From: a virus
Length of the DNA stretch: 51,443 nucleotides
Reading direction: 5' to 3' (one strand)
IMG/VR virus record: IMGVR_UViG_3300035698_018289
Location: 1 to 51,443 of that record
Both the position numbers and the translations under genes were made by a program. The notes below the pieces were generated by a model. That model was not told where the DNA came from and searched no databases. It was given only the letters and a program-made list of their open reading frames with translations. The first letter of the stretch is position 1. Each line of letters starts with the position of its first letter. This document shows, piece after piece, positions 40,357 to 49,378 of this stretch.

Positions 40357-41887
40357 TATGTTTGCAGACAATAATGCAGCCGGCATTGACATTAACAAGC
40401 TCGAACGCTTGCAATTCGACCAGATTTGTAAGTTTACACCCCGACAGCGGGTCGCACGGCATCAATTCCGTATTGGCAAACAGAAAATATTGTACGGCGG
40501 TGCGCTTGGCGGTGGAAAGTCCTTTTTCCTGCGGTGGTTCCTGCTTTGGTATTTAATGATGTCGTTTGAGAAGTATGATCTTGAAAATGTTGAGGTTATG
40601 CTTGCCTGTGAGGATTATCCGACGTTGAAGGATAGGCAAATATCCAAGATATCGAAGGAGTTCCCGCCTGAGATTGGAGACTTGAAGGATAATCACAAGG
40701 TTCACGGTAAATGCTTCTTGCTCCACCCTGAATATGGCGGTGGCGCTATTTTACTGCGTAATCTCGACGATCCAAGTAAATACCAAAGCGCAGAGTTTGC
40801 AGCATGTGCTGTTGACGAGCTCACCAAGAATGAATATGACGTATTCACGCTCCTTGACTCCCGGCTGCGCTGGCCCGGGATACCGGATTCTCGCACGCTG
40901 TTTGTGGGTGGCACTAATCCAGGTGGTAAAGGGCATGGCTGGTGTAAGCAGCTGTGGATGGAAAAGGACTTTGGCGATGAATGGATAGAACCCATTGATT
41001 TTCGGCATAGTTTCGCTTACGTTCCCTCCAAGGCATCAGACAATCCGTATCTCGATAAGGCTTATTGGAACAAACTGCAGACATTGCCGGAGCATTTACG
41101 TGCTGCTTTCCGTGATGGCAGTTGGGATCTGTACATCGGGCAGGCCTTTCCGGAGTTTGGGCCACGGCATAAAGTCAACCGTATTGAGTTTCCCGACCAT
41201 TGGCCCCGCATAATGACATTTGATTGGGGGTTTGGTAAGCCGTTCAGCGTTGGCTGGTGGCGCGTTGATCCAGATGGCAGGCTATGGCGGGTCCGCGAGT
41301 GGTATGGATGGAACCATACAGCTGATACAGGGCTACGCCTGGACGACGACGAGATTGCAAAAGGGATAATAGAACGCGAAAAGCGCTGGGGTTGGGCAGG
41401 GAAAACAGTAATCAGGCTTTGTGATCCTACCTGCATGAACAAGAAACCAAACTACAATACGGGCGGTGGGCAGTCTGATTCGACGAATATCATTTGGTCA
41501 CGGCATGGTTTACACCTATCTCCCGGCGATCCTGCCAGAAAGAACGGCTTAACGAACGTCAGGATCCGCATCAAAGTACCGGAAGGTTCTGAAGAACTGC
41601 CTATGCTGGTTGTTTGTAAGGACGAATGCAAACAGTCAATCCGCACGATTCCTAATATCAACATGGATTCAGCCAACATCGAGGACATTGATACCGATTC
41701 AGAGGACCATATCTACGATGATTGGAAGCTAATTTGCAATGCACGGCCTATTTTACCGCGTACACCGGTTGAATTGAAGCCCAGGCACGTTCAACACATT
41801 GAAGATGTGGAAAAACCGAAAACCAATAACAGCAGGAACAGAGCAAAGGTAACAGGAAAAAGATATAACCGGAGCCGATTGTCATAA
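40349..41887 (+). CDS. terL: Terminase large subunit
   Basis: 512 residues. TTG start at 40349 is preferred because GGAGGAG lies eight bases upstream; the next ATG is too far. ATPase: Walker A GGALGGGKSFF (Lys57), Walker B AACAVDELT (about 160), then RWPGIPDSRTLFVGGTNPGG. RNase H-like nuclease: MTFDWGFGKPFSVGW (Asp near 290), CDPTCM (about 360) and DSEDHIYDDW (about 452). Motor that cuts and pumps DNA through the portal encoded nearby. Full length for the family. Confidence 0.92.
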   Translation: MIDMFADNNAAGIDINKLERLQFDQICKFTPRQRVARHQFRIGKQKILYGGALGGGKSFFLRWFLLWYLMMSFEKYDLENVEVMLACEDYPTLKDRQISKISKEFPPEIGDLKDNHKVHGKCFLLHPEYGGGAILLRNLDDPSKYQSAEFAACAVDELTKNEYDVFTLLDSRLRWPGIPDSRTLFVGGTNPGGKGHGWCKQLWMEKDFGDEWIEPIDFRHSFAYVPSKASDNPYLDKAYWNKLQTLPEHLRAAFRDGSWDLYIGQAFPEFGPRHKVNRIEFPDHWPRIMTFDWGFGKPFSVGWWRVDPDGRLWRVREWYGWNHTADTGLRLDDDEIAKGIIEREKRWGWAGKTVIRLCDPTCMNKKPNYNTGGGQSDSTNIIWSRHGLHLSPGDPARKNGLTNVRIRIKVPEGSEELPMLVVCKDECKQSIRTIPNINMDSANIEDIDTDSEDHIYDDWKLICNARPILPRTPVELKPRHVQHIEDVEKPKTNNSRNRAKVTGKRYNRSRLS

Positions 41888-41910
41888 ATCAGCAGCAGGA
41901 GGGAAGCAGA

Positions 41911-42189
41911 ATGTTAATTGAATCTTGGATATTACTTGTGGCTATCGCAATAGTGGGCTTTTTGGTCCTTGTGGGCGTGTTCCTGGGCTGGTGGTTGGGT
42001 CGAGTGTCTGCTTTAACCGAGTATATCCCGATGTTCTTCGGCCTTCGCAGCCGCAAAAACAAGGAAGCTCGAAGCCGAAGGCGGGCTGAAAAGCTGGAAG
42101 TTCCGGCAGATCGCAAACCGCAGCCGGATCCCGATGCAGACGATAGCCCGATAGCCCGCAAGAAATACGGGCCGGAAATGCTTAAATAG
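41911..42189 (+). CDS. Single-span membrane protein, 92 aa
   Basis: ATG after GGAGGGAAGCAGA. Hydrophobic residues 5-30 (SWILLVAIAIVGFLVLVGVF), then GWWLGRVS, then a basic tail (RSRKNKEARSRRRAEKLEVP) and an acidic end. Between terminase and portal, an unusual spot for a membrane protein. Function unknown. Confidence 0.6.
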   Translation: MLIESWILLVAIAIVGFLVLVGVFLGWWLGRVSALTEYIPMFFGLRSRKNKEARSRRRAEKLEVPADRKPQPDPDADDSPIARKKYGPEMLK

Positions 42190-42200
42190 GAGAAATAGCC

Positions 42201-42668
42201 ATGCTGCAGCCAGTGAAATTATGTTGTGAGCGATGCCGAAGTCCGTTGTTTGAATTGAACATGCGCACGCTGGGCCAGCCATTCAGGGCAGATATGTTTA
42301 ATCCCCTAACAAGGGGGATACCGCATCCATTTAGACCAACAGCGACACAAAATGATTTGTGGTGTCCTGCATGTGGTGGGCACCCTGCCCGGGATTATGG
42401 GTATTTGAACATTTATGACGGTAAAAACCGCACCAGGAAGATAAAGCTGCGGATCAGGAAGCCTGAGAACAGGACAGGATCGAAGAACGGTAACAATGGT
42501 AATGGTAATACCCCTGCCGGAACAGGGCCGATTGATATTGAATTAACAGTTACAGTCAACCCCGATACTGGCAAAAAGGAGCGCCCTTGCATTTATTGTG
42601 GCAAGGTCTGCTGCTTGGCTGGCATTAAAATGCACGAATTTCACTGTAAAAAAAGGAGTGAAGGCTAA
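42201..42668 (+). CDS. Multi-zinc-finger protein, 155 aa
   Basis: ATG after AGGAGAAATAGCC. Three cysteine pairs: CCERCRSPLFEL (9-20), WCPACGGHPA (about 55-60), and C-terminal CIYCGKVCCLAGIKMHEFHC, a CxxC...HxxxHC finger. A K/N/G-rich linker joins them. Stop overlaps the portal start (TAATG). May help packaging or portal assembly; no known family. Confidence 0.6.
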   Translation: MLQPVKLCCERCRSPLFELNMRTLGQPFRADMFNPLTRGIPHPFRPTATQNDLWCPACGGHPARDYGYLNIYDGKNRTRKIKLRIRKPENRTGSKNGNNGNGNTPAGTGPIDIELTVTVNPDTGKKERPCIYCGKVCCLAGIKMHEFHCKKRSEG

Positions 42669-45439
42669 TGGACAACCGACCCGCAGCACAATCCGGCGAT
42701 AACACAAGCGACGCTAAATCAAGGAATCCACATTGTATTCTGCCGCCTGCCGGCCCCGAGTTTGAGGGCGAGTTGGGCAAACAGCTGTACCAGATCGTTG
42801 TTGACGGTGTAGCGGAGAAGGAGCAAAAGCATAAATTGTGGTCAAAGTCCTACCGATATCTGCGCAATGATTATTTTGTGGACGAATCGACGGACGAATT
42901 CCCCTTGATTTCAAACAATATGTTTGCTCATACCGTCCGGCAGAGTGTAGCCAGGTGCACAAAAGGCCGACCGACCTATGATGTTATGCCTGTTGGTGCA
43001 TCCAGCATGGCTGATATTGAAGAAGATCTGGCCCGGGTGCAGCGCCTTGTCCAATACCAATGGAAAGAATGCGAGTTTCAAACAAAATTCCGTGCGGCCG
43101 TAACGGATTCAACGGTTTATGGCTGTAATATCGGTAAAGCTGTGTTTGATAAAGACCTTAACCGGTTGGGCGAAGTTGATTGGCAGAACATTGATCCTTT
43201 TCACTTCGGAACATACCCCTACAAAACCCTTGATTTGCGCAAGGTTCAAATGTGTTGGGAAATTCAAAGTGTGCCAGTTGAGGTGTTGCGGCGTCAGTAT
43301 CCAGACCATGCCGACGAGATTATAGCCGATAGCGAGTTATTAAAGGCGCTTGATGAAGGCCGAGATCAGACAGACGCACAAAAAGGCGTTAGCAGCACGC
43401 GCACAGCGATGCACACGATTTATTCCGATATGGGAGAACGTGAGAAGGTGGAAGAATGCACGGTTATCGAATGCTGGGTGAAAGACTTATCTCCAGCCCC
43501 GGTGCAGCAGCAGCCTTCAATGGTCAACATCGAGGACTTACCGCGTGATATTATCGATGCCCTTGACGAGCAAGCCCCTGAAATAGTGCAGGAAATAATG
43601 GACAACGGTGGATTTGTACCGCCGGATGTGCTTGAAAATATTGGTTACGTTCCCGAAGAAGGTATGCAGGGCATGCAGCAGACCGCAGATCAGCCTGGCC
43701 CCGGCATGGGCGGGGATCCGGATAATATTACACCAGAGGGTGAAGTACCGACCGTTGGTGCGCAAACCAAGGAAAACGAAGAAGAGCAAAGCCTGTATTC
43801 CGGGCATATCCGCATGATTAAGATTTGTAACGGCGGCGATATTGTGCTTGAAGATCGGGATAATCCTTCAATGAACCCGAATATTCCACTTGAATACGCT
43901 AAAAATACGTTTCTCTTTGATCAGTTTCCCTACGTCCGAACGTATGCAATGCGCGACACCTTTGATTGCTGGGGTCGCGGTGACAATGAAAGCGTGCTGG
44001 AATTAATCGGAGAAGCGCAGCTGTTGATTTCCAAGGCCCTGAAAGAGGTTTACGACAGTGCCGGTCAGATAATTCAGGTTCCACAAGGTAGCGGTGCAAC
44101 CCCCGATGATATCATTTTGGGAGGTGTGTCTGTTACCGAACCGATATCTGCTATGCACGGCGATGGTATCACGGTTAAAGCTACTCCAGAAATTAAAAGC
44201 TCGACGCTGGCAGTGTACGATAAGCTATGCGATATCATCTACCGGCTGACCGGCAGTAACGAGCTGCAGCAGCTCGACGCTGGCGGCGGTGGATCCCTGG
44301 CATACAAAGCCCTTGAAATGCTCAAAGAGTTTGTTGATGAAATGCACAACGAGCAGGACGAAAACAACGCAGCCATGGTGCGGGAAATGGGCCGGAGGTT
44401 TTTAAGCCTTACGCAGCACTGGTACACCGAAGAGAGAACCTTTGAATATGATGATAACGGCACACAAAAACATGAATCAATCGAAGTGCAGGGAAGCGAG
44501 GAAGAAGGCACCCAGTATGCCCTGCTTTCTCTCCCCATTAATTTGTCCATTGTAAGCGGGTCTTTAATGCCTGATTCCCGCGTTCAGCGCAGGGAACAGG
44601 CGATTGTGCTGCATGGCGCTCAAGCGTTTGGAGAATTAGGCTCTCCACACGCAACAGACGCGCTGCTGAGGGAACTCGATTGGGAGGGCCGTGCCGATAT
44701 CGTCAAAAAGATAACTGAGGGCGTTATGCAGCCATTTGTGGATGCTATCATGGCAACAGAACCGCCTGAACAGATGGTGGAATACTTGCAAGGCGCTATG
44801 AGTGCCGGCCCGGATGGTGTTGAAATGGCGATTGCAAACGGTGAAATGCCTTCTTTTGCTACTGCACTGCAGCAGATTTTCACGCCGCCAGAGCCGGAAG
44901 AGGGCATGGATCCCGAAATGCAAGGGCAGGATTCCGAAATGCCAATGCCGCCAGAAGGCCAGCCAATGCCAGAACAGGGCATGATGCCGGGTGATCCACA
45001 GCAGGCCATGGAGCTTGAAGAACCGCCTATGGATTTCACTGAAGCCTTGGGCGAGCTCGAACCGCCTATCGCTGAAAAGCTGGCCCAGCTTGAATTAGAG
45101 GATCGGCAGCTTGACGTTCAGGTAAAACGCATGGACATGGAGTTTAAGGAACAGTTTTACGGCGAAGAGCAGGCCGCGAAGATCGAGAAAATGCGGGCAG
45201 AGGTTGCCAAGCTGCTGGCCGGAGTCAGTGTCGAGGAAGCAAAAGTAATTACCATGAAGCTGGGCGACGATCTTGACACTGAGCAAATGAAGATCAACAA
45301 GGCCGAACTCATGTTTAACCGGGAGAATGCCAGAGAAGGCAACCGGATCAACGCTAAGAAGTTTACTCCCGGTGCAATCGGGTCCGGTGGCCCGTTTCGC
45401 GGGATCCGGGGAATAAAGGCAGACAACAAGCAGCAATAA
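42668..45439 (+). CDS. P22-like portal protein
   Basis: 923 residues, longer than most portals (about 500-725). Hallmarks: FVDESTDEFPLISNNMFAHT, VRQSVARCTKGRPTYDVMPV, VQYQWKECEFQTKFRAAVTD, DWQNIDPFHFGTYPYKTLD, TFLFDQFPYVRTYAMRDTFD and GSNELQQLDAGGGGSLAYKA, all in the usual order. An insert of M/P/Q/E-rich sequence lies near 730-790, followed by a long C-terminal coil (LEDRQLDVQVKRMDMEFKEQ ...) that may form the barrel in the capsid. Ring at the vertex through which DNA passes. Confidence 0.85.
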   Translation: MDNRPAAQSGDNTSDAKSRNPHCILPPAGPEFEGELGKQLYQIVVDGVAEKEQKHKLWSKSYRYLRNDYFVDESTDEFPLISNNMFAHTVRQSVARCTKGRPTYDVMPVGASSMADIEEDLARVQRLVQYQWKECEFQTKFRAAVTDSTVYGCNIGKAVFDKDLNRLGEVDWQNIDPFHFGTYPYKTLDLRKVQMCWEIQSVPVEVLRRQYPDHADEIIADSELLKALDEGRDQTDAQKGVSSTRTAMHTIYSDMGEREKVEECTVIECWVKDLSPAPVQQQPSMVNIEDLPRDIIDALDEQAPEIVQEIMDNGGFVPPDVLENIGYVPEEGMQGMQQTADQPGPGMGGDPDNITPEGEVPTVGAQTKENEEEQSLYSGHIRMIKICNGGDIVLEDRDNPSMNPNIPLEYAKNTFLFDQFPYVRTYAMRDTFDCWGRGDNESVLELIGEAQLLISKALKEVYDSAGQIIQVPQGSGATPDDIILGGVSVTEPISAMHGDGITVKATPEIKSSTLAVYDKLCDIIYRLTGSNELQQLDAGGGGSLAYKALEMLKEFVDEMHNEQDENNAAMVREMGRRFLSLTQHWYTEERTFEYDDNGTQKHESIEVQGSEEEGTQYALLSLPINLSIVSGSLMPDSRVQRREQAIVLHGAQAFGELGSPHATDALLRELDWEGRADIVKKITEGVMQPFVDAIMATEPPEQMVEYLQGAMSAGPDGVEMAIANGEMPSFATALQQIFTPPEPEEGMDPEMQGQDSEMPMPPEGQPMPEQGMMPGDPQQAMELEEPPMDFTEALGELEPPIAEKLAQLELEDRQLDVQVKRMDMEFKEQFYGEEQAAKIEKMRAEVAKLLAGVSVEEAKVITMKLGDDLDTEQMKINKAELMFNRENAREGNRINAKKFTPGAIGSGGPFRGIRGIKADNKQQ

Positions 45440-45461
45440 CCGAACAAGGAGGAAACCAGCT

Positions 45462-45926
45462 ATGCCACTTTATGATTTTAATTGCCCTAAGTGCAACATC
45501 GAGGAAATAGACATTATCGCAGACGCGGGCGAGGTTAATCTTGTTTGCCCTGGTTGCGGGGCTTACATGCGGAAAACCCCCGGTATAGGGCATGTCAGGA
45601 GCGAACATCCCGATTATGCGCAATCAGAAGCGCTGCAGACCATGGATCCGAATGTTCCCGGTGAGCTGGGCGTTATGAAGCGTGCAGCCAAAGGCCAAGT
45701 TACCAGCGACGAATGGAATGGAATAATGAAAGCAAAAGATTTTCATCGCACCGATTCGACCGAACTCGATCAGGCCCGCAAGATTAGAGAGAAGAATAAA
45801 CGCGGCGAAACGCATGAAGAACATCAGGCCGGGGTTGAAAGGTTGCAGAAAACCGTGCAGGAAAAGAATACAGTCACGGTATCCGGCACCAGAAAGACTG
45901 TACCATCGAGAAGGAAGCCAGCCTAA
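45462..45926 (+). CDS. FmdB-type zinc ribbon protein
   Basis: 154 residues. Starts MPLYDFNCPKCNIEEID with a second pair LVCPGCG at about 29-33, the FmdB zinc ribbon. The rest is charged and helical (DSTELDQARKIREKNKRGET), ending basic. FmdB-like proteins lie near portal or capsid genes in many phages; role unknown. Confidence 0.8.
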   Translation: MPLYDFNCPKCNIEEIDIIADAGEVNLVCPGCGAYMRKTPGIGHVRSEHPDYAQSEALQTMDPNVPGELGVMKRAAKGQVTSDEWNGIMKAKDFHRTDSTELDQARKIREKNKRGETHEEHQAGVERLQKTVQEKNTVTVSGTRKTVPSRRKPA

Positions 45927-45945
45927 AAAAAAGATTAAAAAAGTG

Positions 45946-45985
45946 AAAATACAAGTTGCATTAAGTGTTTGAGTAGTGCGATAAA
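45946..45985 (+). promoter_or_regulatory. Promoter candidate upstream of small-RNA-like unit
   Basis: TTGCAT (45956-45961), 18-base spacer, extended -10 TGC-GATAAA (45977-45985). It carries AAAATACAAGTTGC (45946-45959), identical to the string at 17801-17814. Confidence 0.5.
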
Positions 45986-45991
45986 GAAAAT

Positions 45992-46094
45992 ACATGAGGG
46001 TTTTCGGTCTGCAGGCATGCCGACTGAAATGCAATAAAGAAACAAAGGAAGGCTATCTGGAGCCAGAATCTCCGGTAAGCCTTCCTTTTTTTTT
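45992..46094 (+). ncRNA. Candidate small RNA between fmdB-like and scaffold genes
   Basis: Starts about seven bases after the -10 element and ends at a strong terminator. The interior has a hairpin TTCGGTC...GACTGAA capped by the palindrome GGCATGCC (46008-46032 region). No ORF with a ribosome site is present. Either a free-standing 100-base RNA or an attenuated leader for the capsid genes. Confidence 0.4.
46045..46094 (+). terminator. Strong intrinsic terminator before scaffold gene
   Basis: AAGGAAGGCT (46045-46054) pairs with AGCCTTCCTT (46078-46087); inside, CTGGAG pairs with CTCCGG; nine T follow. Divides portal from capsid genes and may set their different expression levels. Confidence 0.85.
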
Positions 46095-46183
46095 GCCCTC
46101 CGCAACAGGAGTACCGGGCGCATCTGCCGAATAGATGCACAAACCGCCCCTTCGAGCGTAGAGAAGGAAAAGGAGAATAAACC

Positions 46184-47098
46184 ATGCCAGGACCAAATGA
46201 ATTTCAGGACAATGATCAACCGGACGCTGGAACCGTAGACCAGCCATTTCAGGACGTTGCGCTTGATGGTGATCCAGAAGGCTATGTGCCGGCAGGATCC
46301 GAAGAGCAGGACGACACTGATTACAGCCATGATGCAAATTCAGACCTTGAGGATGACGATACGCAGTCCGCTGGCGAACAGCGCGGCCCGAAAGGTCAAC
46401 CGGATGCTGCACAGGCACAACGTCGCACCGCAGGCGAAAATCGTGACCTGCGAGCTCAACTTGATAATCAGAGCAGGGAAATGGCAGAGATGCGCGGGAG
46501 CATGGACGTGCTACTGCAGCAGCAGAGTCAAGCCGGCAGGCAATCAGGAGCCCAGCAGCAGAGAGAACAAGAGGAGGCACGCCAGCATATTTTATCGCTG
46601 GATGCGGAAGCCCTTGGCGACCTGCAGGCAGAAGATCCTATTGGCTATGCGCGATTGATGGCTACTTCCCTACAACATGACCTTAAAACCGATAATCAAA
46701 GACAACTTGATGAGCTTCGGCGGGAATTTCAGTCAGAGAAACAGGCTGACGCGCGGAAAAGTGAGTTTGATCGCTTTTGTGTCGCGCATCCTGACATTGT
46801 TGCATTGAACAAGTGTGGGGCTGTAGCTGCATATCAGCGACAGAACCCGAACGCTGACTGGCGAGAACAATATTTCGGCGCGAAGGATGCTGTCCTTCAG
46901 CAAAGAGCGCGCACAAACAAAAACCGGCAGACGATCAGGGGCCTTCCCCCGCAAGGCGGCAATTCAGCACAACAGCCGCTTGGTCGGGGAAAAAACCAAG
47001 CGTTTGCCAATACAGCAGCTAATGGCGGTATTGACAAGCTAATGATCGACCACCTTGAACAGCGCAGAGCTCGGACAGGGCGAGGTCGTACCAGATAG
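46184..47098 (+). CDS. Capsid scaffold protein (putative)
   Basis: 304 residues, ATG after AAGGAGAATAAACC. The N-terminal 75 residues are acidic and disordered (DGDPEGYVPAGSEEQDDTDY), followed by coiled coil (ENRDLRAQLDNQSREMAEMR; EQEEARQHILSLDAEALGDL) and a basic C-terminus (DHLEQRRARTGRGRTR). Acidic coil with a basic tail directly before the major capsid gene is the standard scaffold layout in P22-like phages. No protease motif. Confidence 0.75.
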   Translation: MPGPNEFQDNDQPDAGTVDQPFQDVALDGDPEGYVPAGSEEQDDTDYSHDANSDLEDDDTQSAGEQRGPKGQPDAAQAQRRTAGENRDLRAQLDNQSREMAEMRGSMDVLLQQQSQAGRQSGAQQQREQEEARQHILSLDAEALGDLQAEDPIGYARLMATSLQHDLKTDNQRQLDELRREFQSEKQADARKSEFDRFCVAHPDIVALNKCGAVAAYQRQNPNADWREQYFGAKDAVLQQRARTNKNRQTIRGLPPQGGNSAQQPLGRGKNQAFANTAANGGIDKLMIDHLEQRRARTGRGRTR

Positions 47099-47136
47099 CT
47101 TTCTTTATTGCCGAACCATGATGGAGGATTAAACTC

Positions 47137-48195
47137 ATGGGTATTCGCAGCGATTTAGACGAACTTAATGACCTCACGGACATATACCTTGGATCCGATG
47201 GTGGAAAACCGTATGACACCCTGCACCAGCAGAGTTACATGCAAAACTATTTCAACAAGCAGAAAAAAGGCTTGTACAAAATCGTTCCTGGTGCAACTCA
47301 GTTTGACCTGACCCGCATGGTTGGCGGCGTGTTCTCGCGTTCTTTCGGACGTGAAGATGCAACAATCGTTCGCAATCCGGCTGCGACCGCCGTTAAGCCC
47401 GCAACGTCTCCAGACAACAGCGGCGACTATGACGCAAAGGTTGCCGCAAACGTGGCGTTTCAGATTCGCCACATCATCTCGTCTGTCTTGATTCTGCGCG
47501 ATGATAAGAAAAAGAATCAGGGATCAGCACGGCGTATCGATCTGGTTAAAACCAGAACCGATGCCCTGATGAAGATTCACGCTGAATCCCGCGCGAAGGG
47601 CATGTACTGGCCCGAAACGACCGACAATACCGCTGTTGCAGCCGCGCAGGGCTACCAGCGTGTTGCTGACGGTATCCTTTTCTGCGGCTACAACGGGGAT
47701 CCCGCTGAATGGCAGGGCGATTACGGCGGTGTTGCTTCTGCTGCCGGTTGGCTTGGCAGGCGCGACACTACAGCCGAGCAGATTACCTTTACGGCAATCA
47801 ACAAGATGCGCCGTACTGCCAAGATCAAAGATGGTCCTGGTGGTCGGCCCGACATTACTGCGGTTCCCGAAGAGCTTTTCGGTTCGTTGCAGACCATTGC
47901 CGGCACGTTGATCCGCTTGGGCGAGGACAAGACAGCCGCGAAGTTTGGCTTCTTGAACATCGTGCATGAAGGTGGCGTTATTGTCGCTGACGATTTCGTA
48001 CCTGCAGGCTACGCATGTAGCTTCAATACTGCGCTTTGGGGCTTGCATTTCCTTGAAGGTGGTAACGGCGATCGCACCGATTGGGAGCTGGTGCCCGGAT
48101 CCGCACAGGATTTCTACATGGATATCATGGACGATTTCAACTATGTGACTCCGGCCCGCGATGCCCATATCGTCCATACCCACTTTGCCGCATAG
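47137..48195 (+). CDS. Major capsid protein
   Basis: 352 residues, ATG after GGAGGATTAAACTC. Place and size fit an HK97-fold capsid: N-arm SYMQNYFNKQKKGLYKIVPG, core helix ARRIDLVKTRTDALMKIHAE, P-loop-like KIKDGPGGRPDITAVPEELF, and strand-rich end FGFLNIVHEGGVIVADDFVP then PARDAHIVHTHFA. The pattern of a hypothetical MCP from P22/podovirus relatives is clear, but the fold itself is inferred. Followed by a hairpin and a decoration-type gene. Confidence 0.82.
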   Translation: MGIRSDLDELNDLTDIYLGSDGGKPYDTLHQQSYMQNYFNKQKKGLYKIVPGATQFDLTRMVGGVFSRSFGREDATIVRNPAATAVKPATSPDNSGDYDAKVAANVAFQIRHIISSVLILRDDKKKNQGSARRIDLVKTRTDALMKIHAESRAKGMYWPETTDNTAVAAAQGYQRVADGILFCGYNGDPAEWQGDYGGVASAAGWLGRRDTTAEQITFTAINKMRRTAKIKDGPGGRPDITAVPEELFGSLQTIAGTLIRLGEDKTAAKFGFLNIVHEGGVIVADDFVPAGYACSFNTALWGLHFLEGGNGDRTDWELVPGSAQDFYMDIMDDFNYVTPARDAHIVHTHFAA

Positions 48196-48221
48196 CACAG
48201 CGTTAAAGTGGTAGAAACCAT

Positions 48222-48261
48222 AAATAAACGTGCTTGGGCCTTCGGGCCCGGGCGCTTATTT
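48222..48261 (+). promoter_or_regulatory. Stable intergenic hairpin (UUCG loop)
   Basis: AAATAA + GTGCTTGGGCC pair with GGCCCGGGCGC + TTATTT around a TTCG tetraloop, 17 pairs with a two-base bulge. No T run follows, so more likely an mRNA processing or stability element, or partial terminator, between capsid and decoration genes. Confidence 0.65.
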
Positions 48262-48284
48262 AAAAAGGAAATGGGTGAATTAAC

Positions 48285-48599
48285 ATGGCAGATTCTTTTG
48301 TCGCAACCATAGCAGTTTCCAATGTCGATCGTCGGCCTATTGCTGGGCTGGTGATGGTTACAGGCCGCTGCGTCGTAACAAAAGGCGATTATGCTGATAC
48401 CAATACCGACCTGTCTATTCCGACCGGAATCAAAAGCCTTACCAGCTTTTCAATGACTCCGATCCTTGGCAAGGCCGTTGGCGTGCTGAAAAGTGACCAC
48501 GATCTACCTTTAAGTGGTGGAATCGTGAAGATCACAGAGGACGACGATGCAACCACAGCAGCCTTTACGTTTGTAGCTATGGGCCTGGGCGGGTTATAG
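48285..48599 (+). CDS. Head decoration-like protein, 104 aa
   Basis: ATG after AAGGAAATGGGTGAATTAAC. Almost all beta: SFVATIAVSNVDRRPIAGLV, GRCVVTKGDYADTNTD, GIVKITEDDDATTAAFTF. Short beta-barrel-like protein directly after the capsid gene is typical for capsid decoration or head-tip proteins. Role inferred from position and strand content. Confidence 0.6.
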   Translation: MADSFVATIAVSNVDRRPIAGLVMVTGRCVVTKGDYADTNTDLSIPTGIKSLTSFSMTPILGKAVGVLKSDHDLPLSGGIVKITEDDDATTAAFTFVAMGLGGL

Positions 48600-48703
48600 C
48601 ATAACCTTTCAGAATTGCTGGAGGGCGGGCGAAGGGGTTGCGTTGCTGGTTTCGCAGCTTCTACCCGCCAGCCGGTTTCTCTTTCATCTGGAGGTTTTGC
48701 ACC

Positions 48704-49375
48704 ATGGCTACAGTCAAAGACGTTATTCAGGAAGTCCAAGAAGAGGTAAACGAGGGATCGTTGAGCGTTATCCGGATTCTTGCCTATATCAACGAAGGCG
48801 CGCGCTTGCTTACGCTGGGCCGCTTTCCTCAGTACCAGATACCTGAAATTTGCCTAAAATCCCTTGTAAAGATAGCCGACGTTACGCTGGTTGATTCTGT
48901 TGACGGTACGCCTTTGGGTTCTGCTGGACTGACGTTTGAGCATTGCAAGGATTTGATCAGCTGTACGGTTGGCGGGCTGCCTCTTGCGCTTATGCGATCA
49001 TCTTCACAGATTGAGAGCTATTACCCTGGCCTTGTAGCAACCGGCACACCCCGGGCTGCATGTGTAGAGGATCACACCCTGCACGTTGCTCCCCGTAACA
49101 CTTCTACCGCTACAATCCAATATTTTGCGTATCCTGCAACCTTAACCGTTCTGAGCACGCTTGATTTTCTGCCAGATTCGCTGCAGATGCCATTAATAAA
49201 GAATTATGTGCTGAAAAGCCTAACGTCGAAATACCTGCAAGGCCTTGACTTTGATCCAACCGAGCGATTCAGAGAAGCAGTCATGCAGCTATCTGGCGTA
49301 GTGGGAACATACAGCCGGAAGGCCTATTATCAGCACAACCGCAATGCGCAGCGCTATAGAAATGCGCGAGGATAG
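48704..49375 (+). CDS. Head-tail adaptor protein
   Basis: 223 residues from ATG 48704 (GGAGG ten bases upstream); an earlier in-frame start at 48638 lacks support. TVKDVIQEVQEEVNEGSLSV, ILAYINEGARLLTLGRFPQY, then strands (VKIADVTLVDSVDG) and DFDPTERFREAVMQLSGVVG at the C-terminus. This helix-strand-helix order is that of gp4/gp11-like adaptors below the portal. Assigned by pattern and order. Confidence 0.65.
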   Translation: MATVKDVIQEVQEEVNEGSLSVIRILAYINEGARLLTLGRFPQYQIPEICLKSLVKIADVTLVDSVDGTPLGSAGLTFEHCKDLISCTVGGLPLALMRSSSQIESYYPGLVATGTPRAACVEDHTLHVAPRNTSTATIQYFAYPATLTVLSTLDFLPDSLQMPLIKNYVLKSLTSKYLQGLDFDPTERFREAVMQLSGVVGTYSRKAYYQHNRNAQRYRNARG

Positions 49376-49378
49376 ACT

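Noticed and set aside
48638-48703. Upstream in-frame start for the adaptor gene
   Set aside because: The extra 22 residues are unlike the rest and the GGAGG ribosome site is placed for ATG 48704.
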